From contig JAALGY010000008.1 in assembly GCA_032358165.1 (NCBI GenBank), positions 1,364,001 through 1,428,000 on the forward strand: a stretch of 64,000 nucleotides of DNA, written 5' to 3'. Position numbers and translations under genes: made by a program. The notes beneath the pieces were generated by a model. That model was not told the DNA's origin and did no database searches. It saw only the letters and a program-made list of their open reading frames with translations. Below, in pieces: positions 1 through 11,500 of the stretch (position 1 is the first letter of the stretch; every line of letters starts with the position of its first letter). Source of the DNA: Diplosphaera chodatii. Lineage: Eukaryota > Chlorophyta > Trebouxiophyceae > Prasiolales > Stichococcaceae.

Positions 1-1416
1 GCGACCTGCACGACGTCATCCACGGCGGCGAGGGCCTCGAGGAGTGCAGCCTGCCGGGTGAAGAGATCCGGGTGCGCAGCAGGGCTCCGTCATCTGTCTG
101 CTGTCCAGCGCGCATGGACACTCACAGTTCCACCCATTGAATGAAGCTGAATGAAGCTGAAACTAGGGCCTGGCACCGCAGGGCGTGCACATCACGCTGC
201 GCATGCGGCTGCTGTGCGAGGTGTGCCGCGCCGGGGAGGAGGGCCCGCAGCAGACGTACGAGGTGATGAACGAGGTGGTGGTGGACCGGGGCGCCAACCC
301 CTACCTCACCAAGATTGAGTGCTGGGAGCATGGCCGCCTTATCACCAAGGTGAACCTCAGCATGCGGCCTTGGCTGTTGGGAAATCTTGGAATGATGGTG
401 CGCAGCACAGGGGGATGAACGGCTGAGAGTGAAGCCTGCAGAATGCGACTGAAGGACGCATGCACAGTACCTCATCATCGTGCGCAGGACTCAACCCCAG
501 GCGCAGCTGCCATGCTTATAGACAGCCAGGCTGCCCAAGCGGCAGGGTAGGCGCACGGTGCATCAGCCCGTGTCCAGTCACTGAGGTTGTGTCGTGCCTC
601 GCCCCTCCAACAGGTGCAGGCGGACGGGGTGATGCTGGCGACGCCGACGGGCAGCACGGCGTACAGCGTCGCGGCGGGCGGGTCCATGGTGCACCCGAAC
701 GTGCCCGCCATCCTGTTCACCCCCATCTGCCCGCACTCCCTGTCCTTCCGCCCCGTCATCCTGCCCGACTACGCCGAAGTAGAGCTGAAGATCCCGCAGG
801 ACGCCAGGTGCGCACGGGCATTCGCCGTCACAGTGGGCACACACACTTGTTATGTGCCACACAGCATGCGCAGCACGGTCGCAGGCTCGCCCATTGTGTG
901 GCGTGCTGACAAAGTGCAGGGTGTCGGTCATGGGCGGTGTTGGCTGCAGGCAACTCAGCATTATGCCAAACAGATGTGTCCCCAAGTTGCTGACAGGTTG
1001 GCGCACACACCCCGCAGGGCCTCGGCGTGGGTGTGCTTCGACGGCAAGCAGCGGCAGGAGCTGCTGTGCGGCGACAGCGTGCGCGTGCGCATGTCCCCCA
1101 ACCCGGTGCCCACCATCGACCACCTGGAGCAGACCAGCGACTGGTTCGACTCGCTGGAGGTGCGGCCGCGCACAGCGTTCTGCTTCATGCGCCCCCCAGC
1201 CGCGCCTGCATACATCACAATGCAAGACGTGCTGCACACGTCACATGGTGTGTGCATGCATTCGTGACTTCACAGCGGCGACAGTGCAGCAATGTATGTG
1301 TCATTCGGGCCGCGCTTGTTTCTGTGCAGCGGTGCTTCGGCTGGAACGACCGCGGGGCTGATCAGAAGGCGCTGAGTCACAGCGCCATGGAGGCGCGCGT
1401 CCAGACGCACGGCTGA
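1..1416 (+). CDS. NAD kinase, plant NADK2 type (3' part of gene)
   Basis: NAD kinase phosphorylates NAD to NADP with ATP; the closest relatives by motif are plastid NADK2-type enzymes of plants. Only the C-terminal half is in the window; the gene continues off the left edge. Exons read here are about 2-57, 181-349, 614-807, 1018-1159 and 1330-1416, with GT-AG borders. They encode the family's beta-rich C-terminal domain: LRMRLLCEV, then NEVVVDRG and NPYLTKIE, the hallmark [10 protein letters not shown] at the start of exon 3, [22 protein letters not shown], and a closing block with RCFGWN and DQKAL just before the TGA at 1414-1416. The glycine-rich ATPTGSTAY loop is the conserved substrate-binding signature of NAD kinases. 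The last residues after DQKAL form a short extension. The first exon border (about 57) is the least certain. Confidence 0.93.
141..160. repeat. Two tandem copies of a 10-base unit in a NAD kinase intron
   Basis: The unit atgaagctga occurs twice in direct succession inside the intron before the exon starting at 181. It is probably a simple slippage duplication with no function. Confidence 0.7.
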
Positions 1417-1782
1417 TGCACCAACGGCAGCCCTGCCAACTTTGTGCTCTACATACGGCGGATGACACGCCCAGCAGACGTCAAACACAGTCGTAGCTCA
1501 GCATCTGAATGAATTGCCACATCAGATCTGCAGTTTCTGTGCACTGCATCTGATGGGCCGCAACTGAGATCGAGAGGGTTGCCTGAAGCTCGTTGGGATC
1601 CTGATTGCTGGTGTGCGGCCTTGTTTTCAGAGCATGATGACAGCTCAAATTTTGTGCCATTCCTGCTGCTGTGCCTCCAAGCAATGTCTATACATTGTTC
1701 CGATCGCGCAAAGGCACATCCTGGAAAATAAATGTCCTCACACATCCATCTCTCAGTCACCCATCTGCTGCGGGCAAGTCGT
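1417..1782. other. Convergent 3' intergenic region
   Basis: This is the gap between the stop codons of the NAD kinase gene (+) and the DUF2358-like gene (-). It must hold both 3' untranslated regions and polyadenylation sites. No coding continuity or repeat was seen. Confidence 0.6.
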
Positions 1783-3860
1783 TCAGCCTACTTTCAGGAT
1801 CTCACGGCCCAGCTTCTCGAGCGTCCACAAGATGGCCAGCAGGGTCGCAAACTTCACTGCATCGTCGAAGAACTGCTGCCGGCTGTTGTCCTGAAAGAAT
1901 TTGTTGGGATCCGTGGGGTCCCTGCAAGCAGCGAACCAGCATGTCCTCTCCAGACCAAGCAGTGCACAAGCTGTACGTCCGCCCCACGCAGAATGTGCGG
2001 CCTTCCAGCCTGTGCTTGTCCCTGCAATGGCACAGTGAAGGGCAGGGGTGCACCGGGGTGCAGTGCTCACTTGCCGCAAGCAACAGTGGTCTGGCCACCC
2101 AACCGCTTGCCGCATGTGGACGCGAGTGGTCTCAGTTCGACATGATATCGGAATGCCTGGTTCAGGGGCCTGGTGCTGATGGTGCGGAGAGGCGTTGTCC
2201 GAGAGCATCGTGTGGCCTGGTGGGCACGGGCGCACCCCTGGATGTCCATGCCGCCGTCCTGCGGCGCGAGGCGGTCCAGCAGGCCGCCGCTGTCCTCTGA
2301 CAGGTCCGCCGCCTTCTGCCGCGCCGCCCACCCGGCGCGCAGGGCGACCAGCGCCGCCCGGGCCGGGACGCCCGTCCGCCCCAGGTCCCACCGGTCACTG
2401 CGGTGTCAGTTTAAACCGCATACTACTCTCGAGTGTTGTGGGTGGAGTTTCATGGGATCGCACTTGTGAGCGATTGCGGCACCACTTAAGGTGTGCACTC
2501 CGCACACAACTCGCTACAAGCATGCAGACAGCCGCGGCTTGCAGTCCCCCTTGTACTGCACCATGCAGCCAGGCCCCGGCTGTGGCCGAGGCGGCGTGGC
2601 TCCACACCGAGGTGTGAAGCCGAGACTATGCAAACTGCAGCAAGGCATGCTCTCTAACACAACATGTCATCGTGAGGGGGTCGGAACCATGCCTATGCTG
2701 CACGACGCGCCCCGTGAGCAGGTTCATGGTGAACGTCGAGGCGATGTTGGCGTCCACGCCAAGCACCCGCAGGATGCGGCCCTGCATGGGAAATTGCAAA
2801 CCGCCTACACACCGTGATGCAAGCACCGTTGACCTGCAGCAGCTACTTGCCCTTGTCGCAGCCACGAGCATGTGTGCAGTGTGGAGCGTGCCACACCTGC
2901 AGCCGCCAGTCGATCACTGCTGTGCCCCGGTCCTCCATGCGGAGCCGCTGGATGGTCTGCAGGCCCATCGCCGGAATCATACCTTGTGCATGTTCCAGCA
3001 TGCTAGCTGTGCAGTTTCAACTGCTGCCGTTACCAATCAGCAGGGGAACTTGACTCTACATACCACTTTGGGGTCGCTGAAGTTGTCTGCAATGAAGGTG
3101 TGCCGCTGGTATCTGTCCCAGCCTCTAAAAGAGCGCAGGAAGCCCTGAAGAAACCAAATACATCGTCAAGACCACCGTCCCGTGCCGGTGCGTCTCCACG
3201 GTAGCACCTGTATGTCCAGCATCACACATCACACGCTCACCCGGTACTGGACCTCGCCAGAAAACAAGGCCTTCGTCCATCGCTTGGGCTTCTGCAGGTC
3301 TCGGGCCAGCGCCCTGACGTTCTGCTCCACCTGAGGCGATGTTGTGCACACCTGGCAGTGGCAAAAGCGAAGGGATCTAAAGATCGCTTGATGCGGGTCA
3401 ACACAGCATGTCGGCAGTGAGAAGGGGTGGCACGGCATATGAACGCCTATCCTGGCACAAGGGATTGGTATCATCAGTCAAATTGCTCACGAAGTCGTCG
3501 CAGTAGTCCCTGTTGATGCCCTGCAATTATGGAGCAATGCATCAGCTGACAGCACGCGCGAGAGTGCTGCAGCGTTGCAACAGGCGCAGATGCAGTATGT
3601 GCAATAGGGACCACCTCGATCTCTGCTGCGTCTACTGAGTCTGTGGCGCGCGTGTCTGCAGCCCTTGCAACCGTGCTGCACCCCCGCTGTTGTGCCTGGC
3701 ATGGCAGGCGCTGACGCAGCTGCGCACTGCTCAGAAGCTGCTGCTGAGAGATGTATGGTTCGTATGCTCTTGACGCATGGGTTGAATAACACCCTGGGCA
3801 TGTCTGCTCAGCTGCCAGTGCGGGCCTGGCTGCTGATTGCCCTGCAACCCTGAGCATCAT
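1783..3860 (-). CDS. DUF2358-like plastid-type conserved protein
   Basis: This is a green-lineage conserved protein of unknown biochemical role; the fold expected for this family is NTF2/SnoaL-like. The start is ATG-ATG at 3860. The first exon (3615-3860) codes about 82 residues rich in Ala, Ser, Arg and Gln with few acids until its end, as expected for a plastid transit peptide. Following exons are 3491-3520, 3241-3330, 3064-3144, about 2897-2982, about 2700-2781, about 2230-2397 and the last from about 1930 to the stop at 1783. Diagnostic stretches are DYCDDFVEQNV, RALARDLQKPKRW, FSGEVQYR, DRGTAVIDWRLQ, STFTMNLLTGRVVQH and, after a splice, DRWDLG. The C-terminus adds a helical segment (AVKFATLLAILWTLEKLG) that could be a membrane anchor. 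Two splice junctions do not join with plain GT-AG phases in my reading. I recognise the family by pattern only. Confidence 0.72.
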
Positions 3861-4356
3861 GTCCCAGTATCAGCCCCTACCAAAGCTCGCACAATAGCGG
3901 AGTTTTGCGGACATGCACATCAACATGCGAGTAGGACCTGACCAGGCGTTTGCAGTCTGTAGCACAATTGCAGAGCTGCAGACATCTAGCTGCACCTGCG
4001 GTTTCTCCTGGCTTTCGCTCTGGATGGATACGCTGAGCTGGCCTGGATGGCGGAAGCGATTGCTGCTTGCTGCTGCCAGTGAGCCTCTGTTTCACCAGGC
4101 AGCCTGGACATGTGGATTGCAAACGCTGATCACAGTAAATTGCGTGAGTGCCAGCGTCTCAATGTTGTCATGTTGCAAGCCTGAGATGCTTGGCAACGCA
4201 TGGGTCTGCTGTCAATGCACGCTCAACACGGTGCATGGCGGAGCGTCACCATCCGCCAATAAATACACCTGATGTTGCAAGGGAACGCCAATGGTCGCAC
4301 AAAGGAAAGCTTCCTGCATCCTGCTGCTGTGCAATATATACATATGCCTGCTATCC
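3861..4356. other. Intergenic region upstream of the DUF2358-like gene
   Basis: It holds the promoter and 5' UTR of the DUF2358-like gene (-) and the 3' UTR of the hydrolase gene (-). No ORF with recognisable family features and no clear motif was seen. Confidence 0.5.
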
Positions 4357-7300
4357 CTATTGTTTGTGTTGTTGTTGTTGTTGTGGCTGTTTCTGATGTT
4401 GCTCCTCCTGCGGCTGCTGCTGCAGCTGCTCCTGTTGCTTCTGCTGTTCCTGCTGCAAACGCTGCCACTCAGGGTTCTCCAGCATCTTCTCATCAGGCTT
4501 GATCCCCTTCTCAAAGAAGTCGAAGGCTGCTGCGGTGCAGTCCGAGATGCCCTGATGGTCTGCAGACAGATATGGTCACTTGTAGCGCCTCATGGTAGAC
4601 ATCATCATACGCGTTCAAATCTGCTACCATGTGTGAAGTGCACTCCTCGCTGCTAGGATCGCAAAGCGCGCAGGAGCCTATCAATCAGGGGCGCACTGGA
4701 GTATGCCCAGTTGAGCTCCTCAAAGATGGGGGAGATGTAGCGCCGGAGCTCCGCCGTCTTTGCGTAGGGCACCTTGTCCTGCAGCACCGGCCGCCAGCGC
4801 TGGTCAGACTTCCTGCACGTCAGGTGTTCATGGTAGAGTTGTTAGTGGGCTAGTCAAGGATTGCTGTGCGAGAAACGTCAGAGGTCAGCAGATTCAGGGC
4901 AAGGCGGACGTCTCAGCATTCTTGGCCTGGAAACCGTATCGATAGCACAGTTGCTCTGTTGAGGCCATGGCAGTCTCCAGAACAAGGTGCGTGCATTGGA
5001 TCTAGGTGTGCTGGACAGTCTTGACAAACTCTTAAGCAACAAGGCCCCTCTACTTCAGACGCCACATTACCTGTTGTTGCTGCAGTGCGGCACCCACCTG
5101 GGGTTTTCGACCAGGTAGTTGTGGCCGTCCAGGAAGCCGCCGCCCTTGAGCGCGCTGAACAGCTGCTTCGACACCCCGGCGCTGACGCCCTCTATGCGGT
5201 CCGAGAAGAAGCGCGGGTGCAGCGGCCGCGGGTCGGCGGCCAGCAGCACATAGTCCACACCCTGAGAGAGCGTGCGTCGGGGGTCGGCGAGGTGCTGCAG
5301 CGCTGCTGCTGGTGCATCGCGATGCACTGACATCGCATACCATTTTCAACACACTGTCGAGCTGCATGATATCTACCAGGCGAACGATGCGTGACAGGGT
5401 GTTTCAATGCACACCGGCACGAAAGCACCTTGTCTGCTAGTGCTTCTGTGAAGTCGATGGCGCGCCGCTGCGCTTTGGGATCGCGGCGGTTGTACGCATA
5501 GACCACCTGCTGCAACTGCATCTGCTGTCAGAGAAGCAGTGTGGACGCGAACTTCGTCAGGGCAGGCATGCAGGATCAGATGCAACGGTTATCCAGCACC
5601 AACAAAGCAAACCTTGGGGTACGGTAGCGCCTTGCCGGTGGCTGCATCTGTGGGATCATCTCTGATCTCCTTGCCTGCAACTGCCTTCAACTGCACCATG
5701 ATGCCCTGCAGTTGCCACAGTCACTTCGGGCACAGCCTTCATACGATCCAGACATGTGCATGGTGAAGAGCGACGCACAGCAGCACTTTTGAGTGCAGCT
5801 GCTGAATGCAGCAGGCAACCTGGGCCCATGGGTCACCACCTTCATGGGGAGGAAGTAGGGGAGCCGTGCGGCAAAGGTGCCGCCTGCGGACCCACCCCAC
5901 GCGAACAGTGGCAGCCCTCCCCACTGCTCGCGCTCTGTCAGCAGGCGCACGCTCGCGAGGGTCTGCACAGTGGACAGCAGGCTGTGGGCCATGCCCGCTG
6001 CACCAGCAGGTGGATCGGCAGGAGGAGCATTTGAGCACCATCGATGGTAGTGGCAAGAAAGATGTTGGCTAGATGGCAGATATTATGCATGGCGCCGCCT
6101 TGGCTCGATTGACCGCAGGGCAGCTCACCGCATTCATGTCCCTGTTTGGGGTGGGCAGCCGCAGGTTGGCCCAGCACCGCATGCGCTTGCGCTGCTGCAC
6201 CACCCCCAGCGCGACCGCCACATAGCCGCGCTCCACCGCCGCCCTGACGATGGCCTTCTCCTCCGGCAGCCCTGCACCATGCAGCTGCCACCGCTCAGGC
6301 TGCGGGCCGGCCTCTGCCGCCAGCCCGTGCAAGTGTGCGCAACTGCTGTCCTGCCGTGCAGATCAGGGCGCAGATCGGCCATGGATTGGCCGTGGATCAT
6401 CCTGCGCTGCAAGCACACAGCCGCCCGCCACTGGACCCCCATCGCGCACCCAGGCAGTGGGGGCAGGCTGGCTGCGGGTCCCACCAGCCCTCGGGGCCGT
6501 GGTTGCAGCCGTTGAGCGCCAGGAACACGCCCCGGGCTTCGCCCCGCGGCTTCTCCCAGATAACCTGCTGCGCGCCAATCGTCTGCGCGCCAGCATTGCC
6601 CCACCAGCTTTCAGTGACATGTCTACGAAAATGGCACATTATCGCTGGACACTCCTGCCACCTGACGTGGATGCTGACCTCTGTGACGGGCGGGAGACGG
6701 CCTGTGCTGGGAGCGCCGACCGTGGTCCCCTGCTGCTGGTGCTGGCCGTGCTCCTGCACCGCTGCTCGATCCAAAGCGGCCTGCTGCTGCTGCGGCTGCT
6801 TCGGGCTGGCTGCTGCAGCCGCGGGCGCCGGCTGCTGTGCTGGACCTCCCTGCTGAGGTTGTTCCCGTGGCGCCTGCTGCTGCTGGCTGCCGGTCCCCCG
6901 GTCCACTGGAGGCTGCGGGGCCGGCAGCACCTGCGCTCGCTGCTGCTCCGCGGGACCCTCCTCCGTTTTCGGAGGCTGCTCGGACGCTGGCGCACCGGGC
7001 TGCGGCTGCGGGCCTGCCGCATCAAACGACCCGCTGCTGGCGTCTGGCGAGCCGCCGGCTTCCATCTGGTCGACAACCCTGTCGAGCGCCGCCGCTGCAG
7101 GCGCACCGGCTGCATCCGCGGGCTGCCGCTGCTGCGGTCCCGCGGGGTGGTGCTGCCGCTGCGTCGAGCTGTCAGCGGTGTTGCCCACGTCACTGGCGGC
7201 GTCCAGATCTGGCGTCAGGCCTGCTGAACTGGCCGCCAGGGCCGCCGCTGCCGCTGCTCTCCTGGCGCGGTCCTTCCGCAGCTGGAAGAAACCCTTGTAG

Positions 7301-7467
7301 GACCCTTTGGAGACCCAGCGCGTCGGGTGCAGGCTGCACAGCACCGACGGCAGGAGCGTGGGGCCGTCGCACCAGGGCGAGTGCGCCATGTGGGAGGTGG
7401 CCACGGTCAGCACAGCCGCTGCGACGCACACCGCCGCCGCGGCTGCACACCACCATCTGCGACGCAT
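4357..7467 (-). CDS. Alpha/beta-hydrolase fold protein with signal anchor, long disordered linker and Gln-rich tail
   Basis: This is a predicted serine hydrolase of the alpha/beta fold; the substrate is unknown. The ATG is at 7467. Exon 1 (6662-7467) codes an Arg-rich start, one hydrophobic segment (residues about 7-24, Ala/Val rich; signal peptide or type II anchor), a short conserved-looking basic block (KGFFQLRKDRARR) and about 170 residues of Ala/Pro/Gln-rich sequence. The hydrolase domain begins in exon 2 (6450-6607: WWGNAGAQTIGAQQ, then LNGCNHGPEGWW). It continues through exons with RDMNAV (about 6130-6270), the nucleophile elbow WGGSAGG (about 5840-5990), DPRPLHPRFFSDR and DGHNYLVENPR (about 5090-5270), and ISPIFEELNWAYSSAP (about 4690-4790). 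The Ser of GGSAGG is the likely nucleophile; the His of DGHNY is a possible catalytic His. The last exon ends in a Gln-rich tail coded by CAA/CAG runs. It most likely enters the secretory pathway. Confidence 0.75.
4361..4384. repeat. GTT trinucleotide run coding the poly-Gln C-terminus of the hydrolase
   Basis: A short GTT/TTG run on the + strand reads as CAA codons on the - strand, giving the Gln run just before the TAG stop at 4357-4359. It is a coding microsatellite. Confidence 0.75.
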
Positions 7468-8525
7468 TGTGCCACCTACAGCAGATTAGCACATCGAATG
7501 TAGCGCCGCTCACATTGCTGCGTGCACAACCGGCAACAAGCTGCCTCGCTTCAGCTCATGCATCCGAAAATGCGTGCAAGTTGAAGTGCAGTTCAAAGTC
7601 TATATCAAAGTCTATATCACAGCCCAGCAGTGCTCTGACACAAGGCACACCAGAGAACGTGCGAGCTGGGTGTCTCGGCAGGTGTTGTGGCGATGGGCGT
7701 GGACATCTGCAGCAGTACAGAGTCGTCAGGGTTTATGCGCAACAGAAGATCGACACCCAGCTTGTCGGACTCGCTTGGCTGCTGCTACGACAGCTGAAAC
7801 TTTCGGCATAAGCAGCGCGTGTTCTATCACTCGACTCGACTCTTGTTTGCTGACGGCTTTGCTTGCAACGGCAGCAGACCCCGCAGGCAAAGCCCTCGCA
7901 GCGTAGGTCACCCAAAGCGAGGTGCAGGCGCCGGCGTTGCGCACATTGGCGTGCAGGTGCAGCTCATCTTGCTGTATAGACCGTCTGCGACATCGCTGTC
8001 ACCTGGGCGACGCTCTGTGCGTTGTTGGGTAGCGCTGCACCCCGTGCCCCGTCTTGCGTGCACATGCCGAAGGCGCTTTTCGGTTGCAACCGCCCGACTG
8101 GCATGCAAGATGGCATGCTGTGTGTCTTGATGTCGTTGTATGGACTGCCAGATGGCTTGAATGCCTGCGCATGGACGTGACGTTGCGCGTCGTAGCATTG
8201 CTTCCCCTTCAGAAGTTCGCAAGATGGGTTTGCCCAGCAGAGCGCTTCACACCGCCGCAACGCACATAGATCAGGCACTGTAGCTTGTAGGTCTTGCCGT
8301 GGGCGCAATCTTGAGGCGCTCCATGCGGCAGCCGCCGGCTCCAGACAGACACGCTTCGACAGGGGGTCCGGACGCTCTCCGAGTGCTCCCTGACATTTAC
8401 GCAGTGGCTGAAATGTTTCGAATGATAGAGGTGTTCATTCTGTGTGCAGGAAGAGCAGCAGGCGCATGCAATGACGGCGTGACCGGCGAGAGGCCTCGCT
8501 TCCAACCCCTATCTTGCGAACTACC
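7468..8525. other. Divergent intergenic region between hydrolase (-) and LRR gene (+)
   Basis: About 1.06 kb separates two start codons, so both promoters and 5' UTRs should lie here. A 12-base tandem duplication is at 7593-7616. No convincing coding exon was seen; reading frames crossing the region lack family features. Confidence 0.5.
7593..7616. repeat. Tandem 12-base duplication, tcaaagtctata twice
   Basis: Two perfect head-to-tail copies, 7593-7604 and 7605-7616, sit in the upstream region of the hydrolase gene. It may be a chance duplication or a doubled regulatory site. Confidence 0.75.
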
Positions 8526-11500
8526 ATGGCCCGGCAGCACCGGGACGAGGACGGCTCCAGCACGAGGCTCCCGCGCAGCAGCGCGCTCGTGCTCCTGCTG
8601 CTTGCGTTCGCGGGCTTCGACGGAGCCTGGGCCCTGGCGTCTGGCAGCGCCGCAACTGACGGTGAGCGATGCAGTACAGGAAGGTGGGCATGTATTTGCG
8701 GCTGCATCTGGCCGGCTGTTTGCACTGCATGCTATCCAATTAAATAGAACGCCGGCGGGCCTGAAGCGTGTCGGGCTTTCGCATGCAGCCGCTGCGCTGC
8801 TGGCGCTGAAGCGCGCGGCCACAAACGCCAGGTTCAACTCCTGGGTGGGCAGCGCGCCGTGCGGCGCGCAGCCGTGGCAGTACATCACCTGTACCCAGGG
8901 CCGCGTCGTAGCGCTGTGAGTCCCCGCTGCTGCGTTTGCCCCCCCTGTGACACACACCGCCCTGCCGCCATGCTGCACAGCCACCGACACACGAGCGGCA
9001 CCACACAGAGTGGTGCTGATGGCGGGCCACGTGCTCACCGCCGCAGGGAGCTGAGCGACAGGGGCATCGCGGGGACGCTGCCGCCGGAGCTGGCCGCCAT
9101 GGACCAGCTGCAGCTGCTGGACCTGGGCGGCAACGGGTTCGCCGGCGGGCTGCCCGCGGCGTGGGGCGCCGCCGGCGCCTTCCCCCTCCTCGTGTCCCTG
9201 GACCTCAAGGGCAACGCCCTGACGGGTGACCAGTCGACCCCGTGAAGCGCACCATGTGTTGTGGAGCACGTAGCGGGGCTGGGTCTGGAAGCAGCCCGTC
9301 TCTGAGTGTATCCCTCAAACCCAAGCCTGACCCGACGGCCTTCCCTGCCTCGTGGTCGTTCAAAGGCATCACATGTGTTTGGCTCTGGACGTTTCGTGAT
9401 GTGAACGCCCCTGCGCTGCTGGTGCAGGCACGCTGCCGCCGACGTGGGGCGAGCTGGGCGCCTTCCCCGTGCTGCAGCGCCTGGTGCTGGACGACAACCG
9501 GCTCAGCGGCCCGCTGCCACAGCGGTGCGGGAACTCGATGTGTTGTGATCGACATGAGCGTTCAGTGAAGCACAACACACGGTCCTGATAGTGCTACTGC
9601 TACAGGTCTGAGGGCTGGCCCGATACGCTGCCTGTAGGTGGGGCGAGGCCAGCGCCTTCCAGCTGCTCGCGACCCTCAGCGTCGGCGGGAACGCTCTGGA
9701 TGGCACGCTGCCGCCCACCTGGTGCAACGACATGACCAGCCTGCCAGCCGTACAGGTGTGCAGCTCCGTCTGCTTCGAGCACGGCGGCGTGATCACTGCG
9801 CCCTGCAAACGGGCGGCGCATGCCAATGCAGCAGGCACTCAGCGGCAGCGGCGGTGTTCGCAGGTGCTGTCGCTCGAGAGGAACAAGCTGACGGGGCCGC
9901 TGCCCAGCTTCTGGGGCGGCCAGGGCTGCAAGCAGATGAGGTGCGCACCGCCTGCGCGCGATGCTTGCTTCACAACAGCCCTAAGCCAGGAGCACCTTGA
10001 CGCGCCTGCAGCCCAGGGGCTTCGAGGGCCACGCGCATGCAAGCTGCCCACGCTGCTAGCCTGTGGTCAGGTCAGCGGACATGAACCCCTAATCTTGCTG
10101 CCGCGCAGGAGCCTGAGCCTGTCCGGCAACAGGCTGGGCGGGGCGCTGCCCGCCAACTGGGCGGCGCAGGGCTACTGGCCCCGGCTGGCGATGCTGCAGC
10201 TGCAGGGCAATGCACTGCAGGGTGGCTTCCCCGCCGAGTGGACCGCCCCAACCGCCTTCCCGGCCATGCGGGCAGACGGCTCTGGCATGTGCGTCTTCAA
10301 AGAAATGCGCCAGGACATATCTTGCTTGGGAACAAAACAGCACATGCAGCAATTTCAGTCGTTCGTCGGTGCTTTAGAGGAGAGTCAGCCAGCTGTTGTC
10401 AGCAGCCTGACGTGCTGTTTGCACCGTCCGCAGCATCGTGCAGCCTGGCAACACGAGGCTCAGCGGCACGGTGCCCTTCATCCAGTTCCCGCTGCTCGCC
10501 GAGACGGCGGCCGGCAAGACCGTGCGCATCCCCAACCTCCGGGGTGCGTTAGCCTGTGCTGCTCCGTGTGTTTTGCGTGTTGCTGCGTGGACTGGCTGTA
10601 CTTGGCAAGCTTGGCTGCATTGCTGCTCCTGGAGTGATCAAGCCTATGCGACAATGAGCTGATGCCAGCACCTGCCCCATAGCAGACCCCGAGCTGGCGG
10701 CGGTGAGGCCGCCGCCCCTGCCCCGGGCGCCGCCGCCGCCCAGTGCTGCTGCCCTCGCCGCCGCGCGCCCCGCCACCGTGGCGGCGGTGGTGCGGCTGGC
10801 GGGCAGCGGCCTGTGGCCCTTCACCGCGCTGCAGCAGGCGGCGCTGCGCGGCGTGGTGCTGCAGAGCCTCAGCACCGTGGAGGCCGACATTACGGAGGCG
10901 CAGCTCACCGTCGGCGCTGCCAAGGTACTGACCCGTGTGTGCACAACGCAACGCCCACACGCGGCGGATGCTGTGTGAGTGTGAGCAGCCCGGCACGGTG
11001 GGTGCTGCACGCATTGTCATGCGTTTCATGTGCTTCCTTCCTTATTTTTGCTGCTCCAAGCATGGCGTGTTACTGGCGCCTGCAGCACTCGGCTGGCGGT
11101 GTGGCGCAGTATGCAAACATCAGCAAAAAGGGGCGGCGTATGCTGCAGGATGCGCAGTCAATCCAGGTGAGAACGTCATGAACTTGGCGGTGCTGTGCTA
11201 CAATGTTGGGTCTAGGACCAGCAGCTGGCTGTTTGACACGATCTTCACTGCAGGATTTCGGCTCCTGTGCAAACTACACAGGTGGCGTCGACACATCTGC
11301 CGCGCTTCCTCAGTCGTGTGACACCGCGCAGGTGCCCATCTACGTGCTGACCACAGTGGGCAAGGCGGCTGCAGTGCGCACAGCGCTGGCCGCGCTCGCA
11401 AAGTCTGCGGCGCTGCAGGCGGATCTGCGGTCCGCGGGCTTCCAGCTCAGTGACGCCGGCCTCGTCAGCATCAACAGCTCCCTGGTGCGTGTAGGCAGCG

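Noticed and set aside
6250..7227. Long + strand open frame (325 codons) opposite the hydrolase exon 1
   Set aside because: It mirrors the GC-rich low-complexity coding exon on the minus strand; it is Leu/Arg/Cys-rich with no domain and no splice logic, so it is an antisense shadow.
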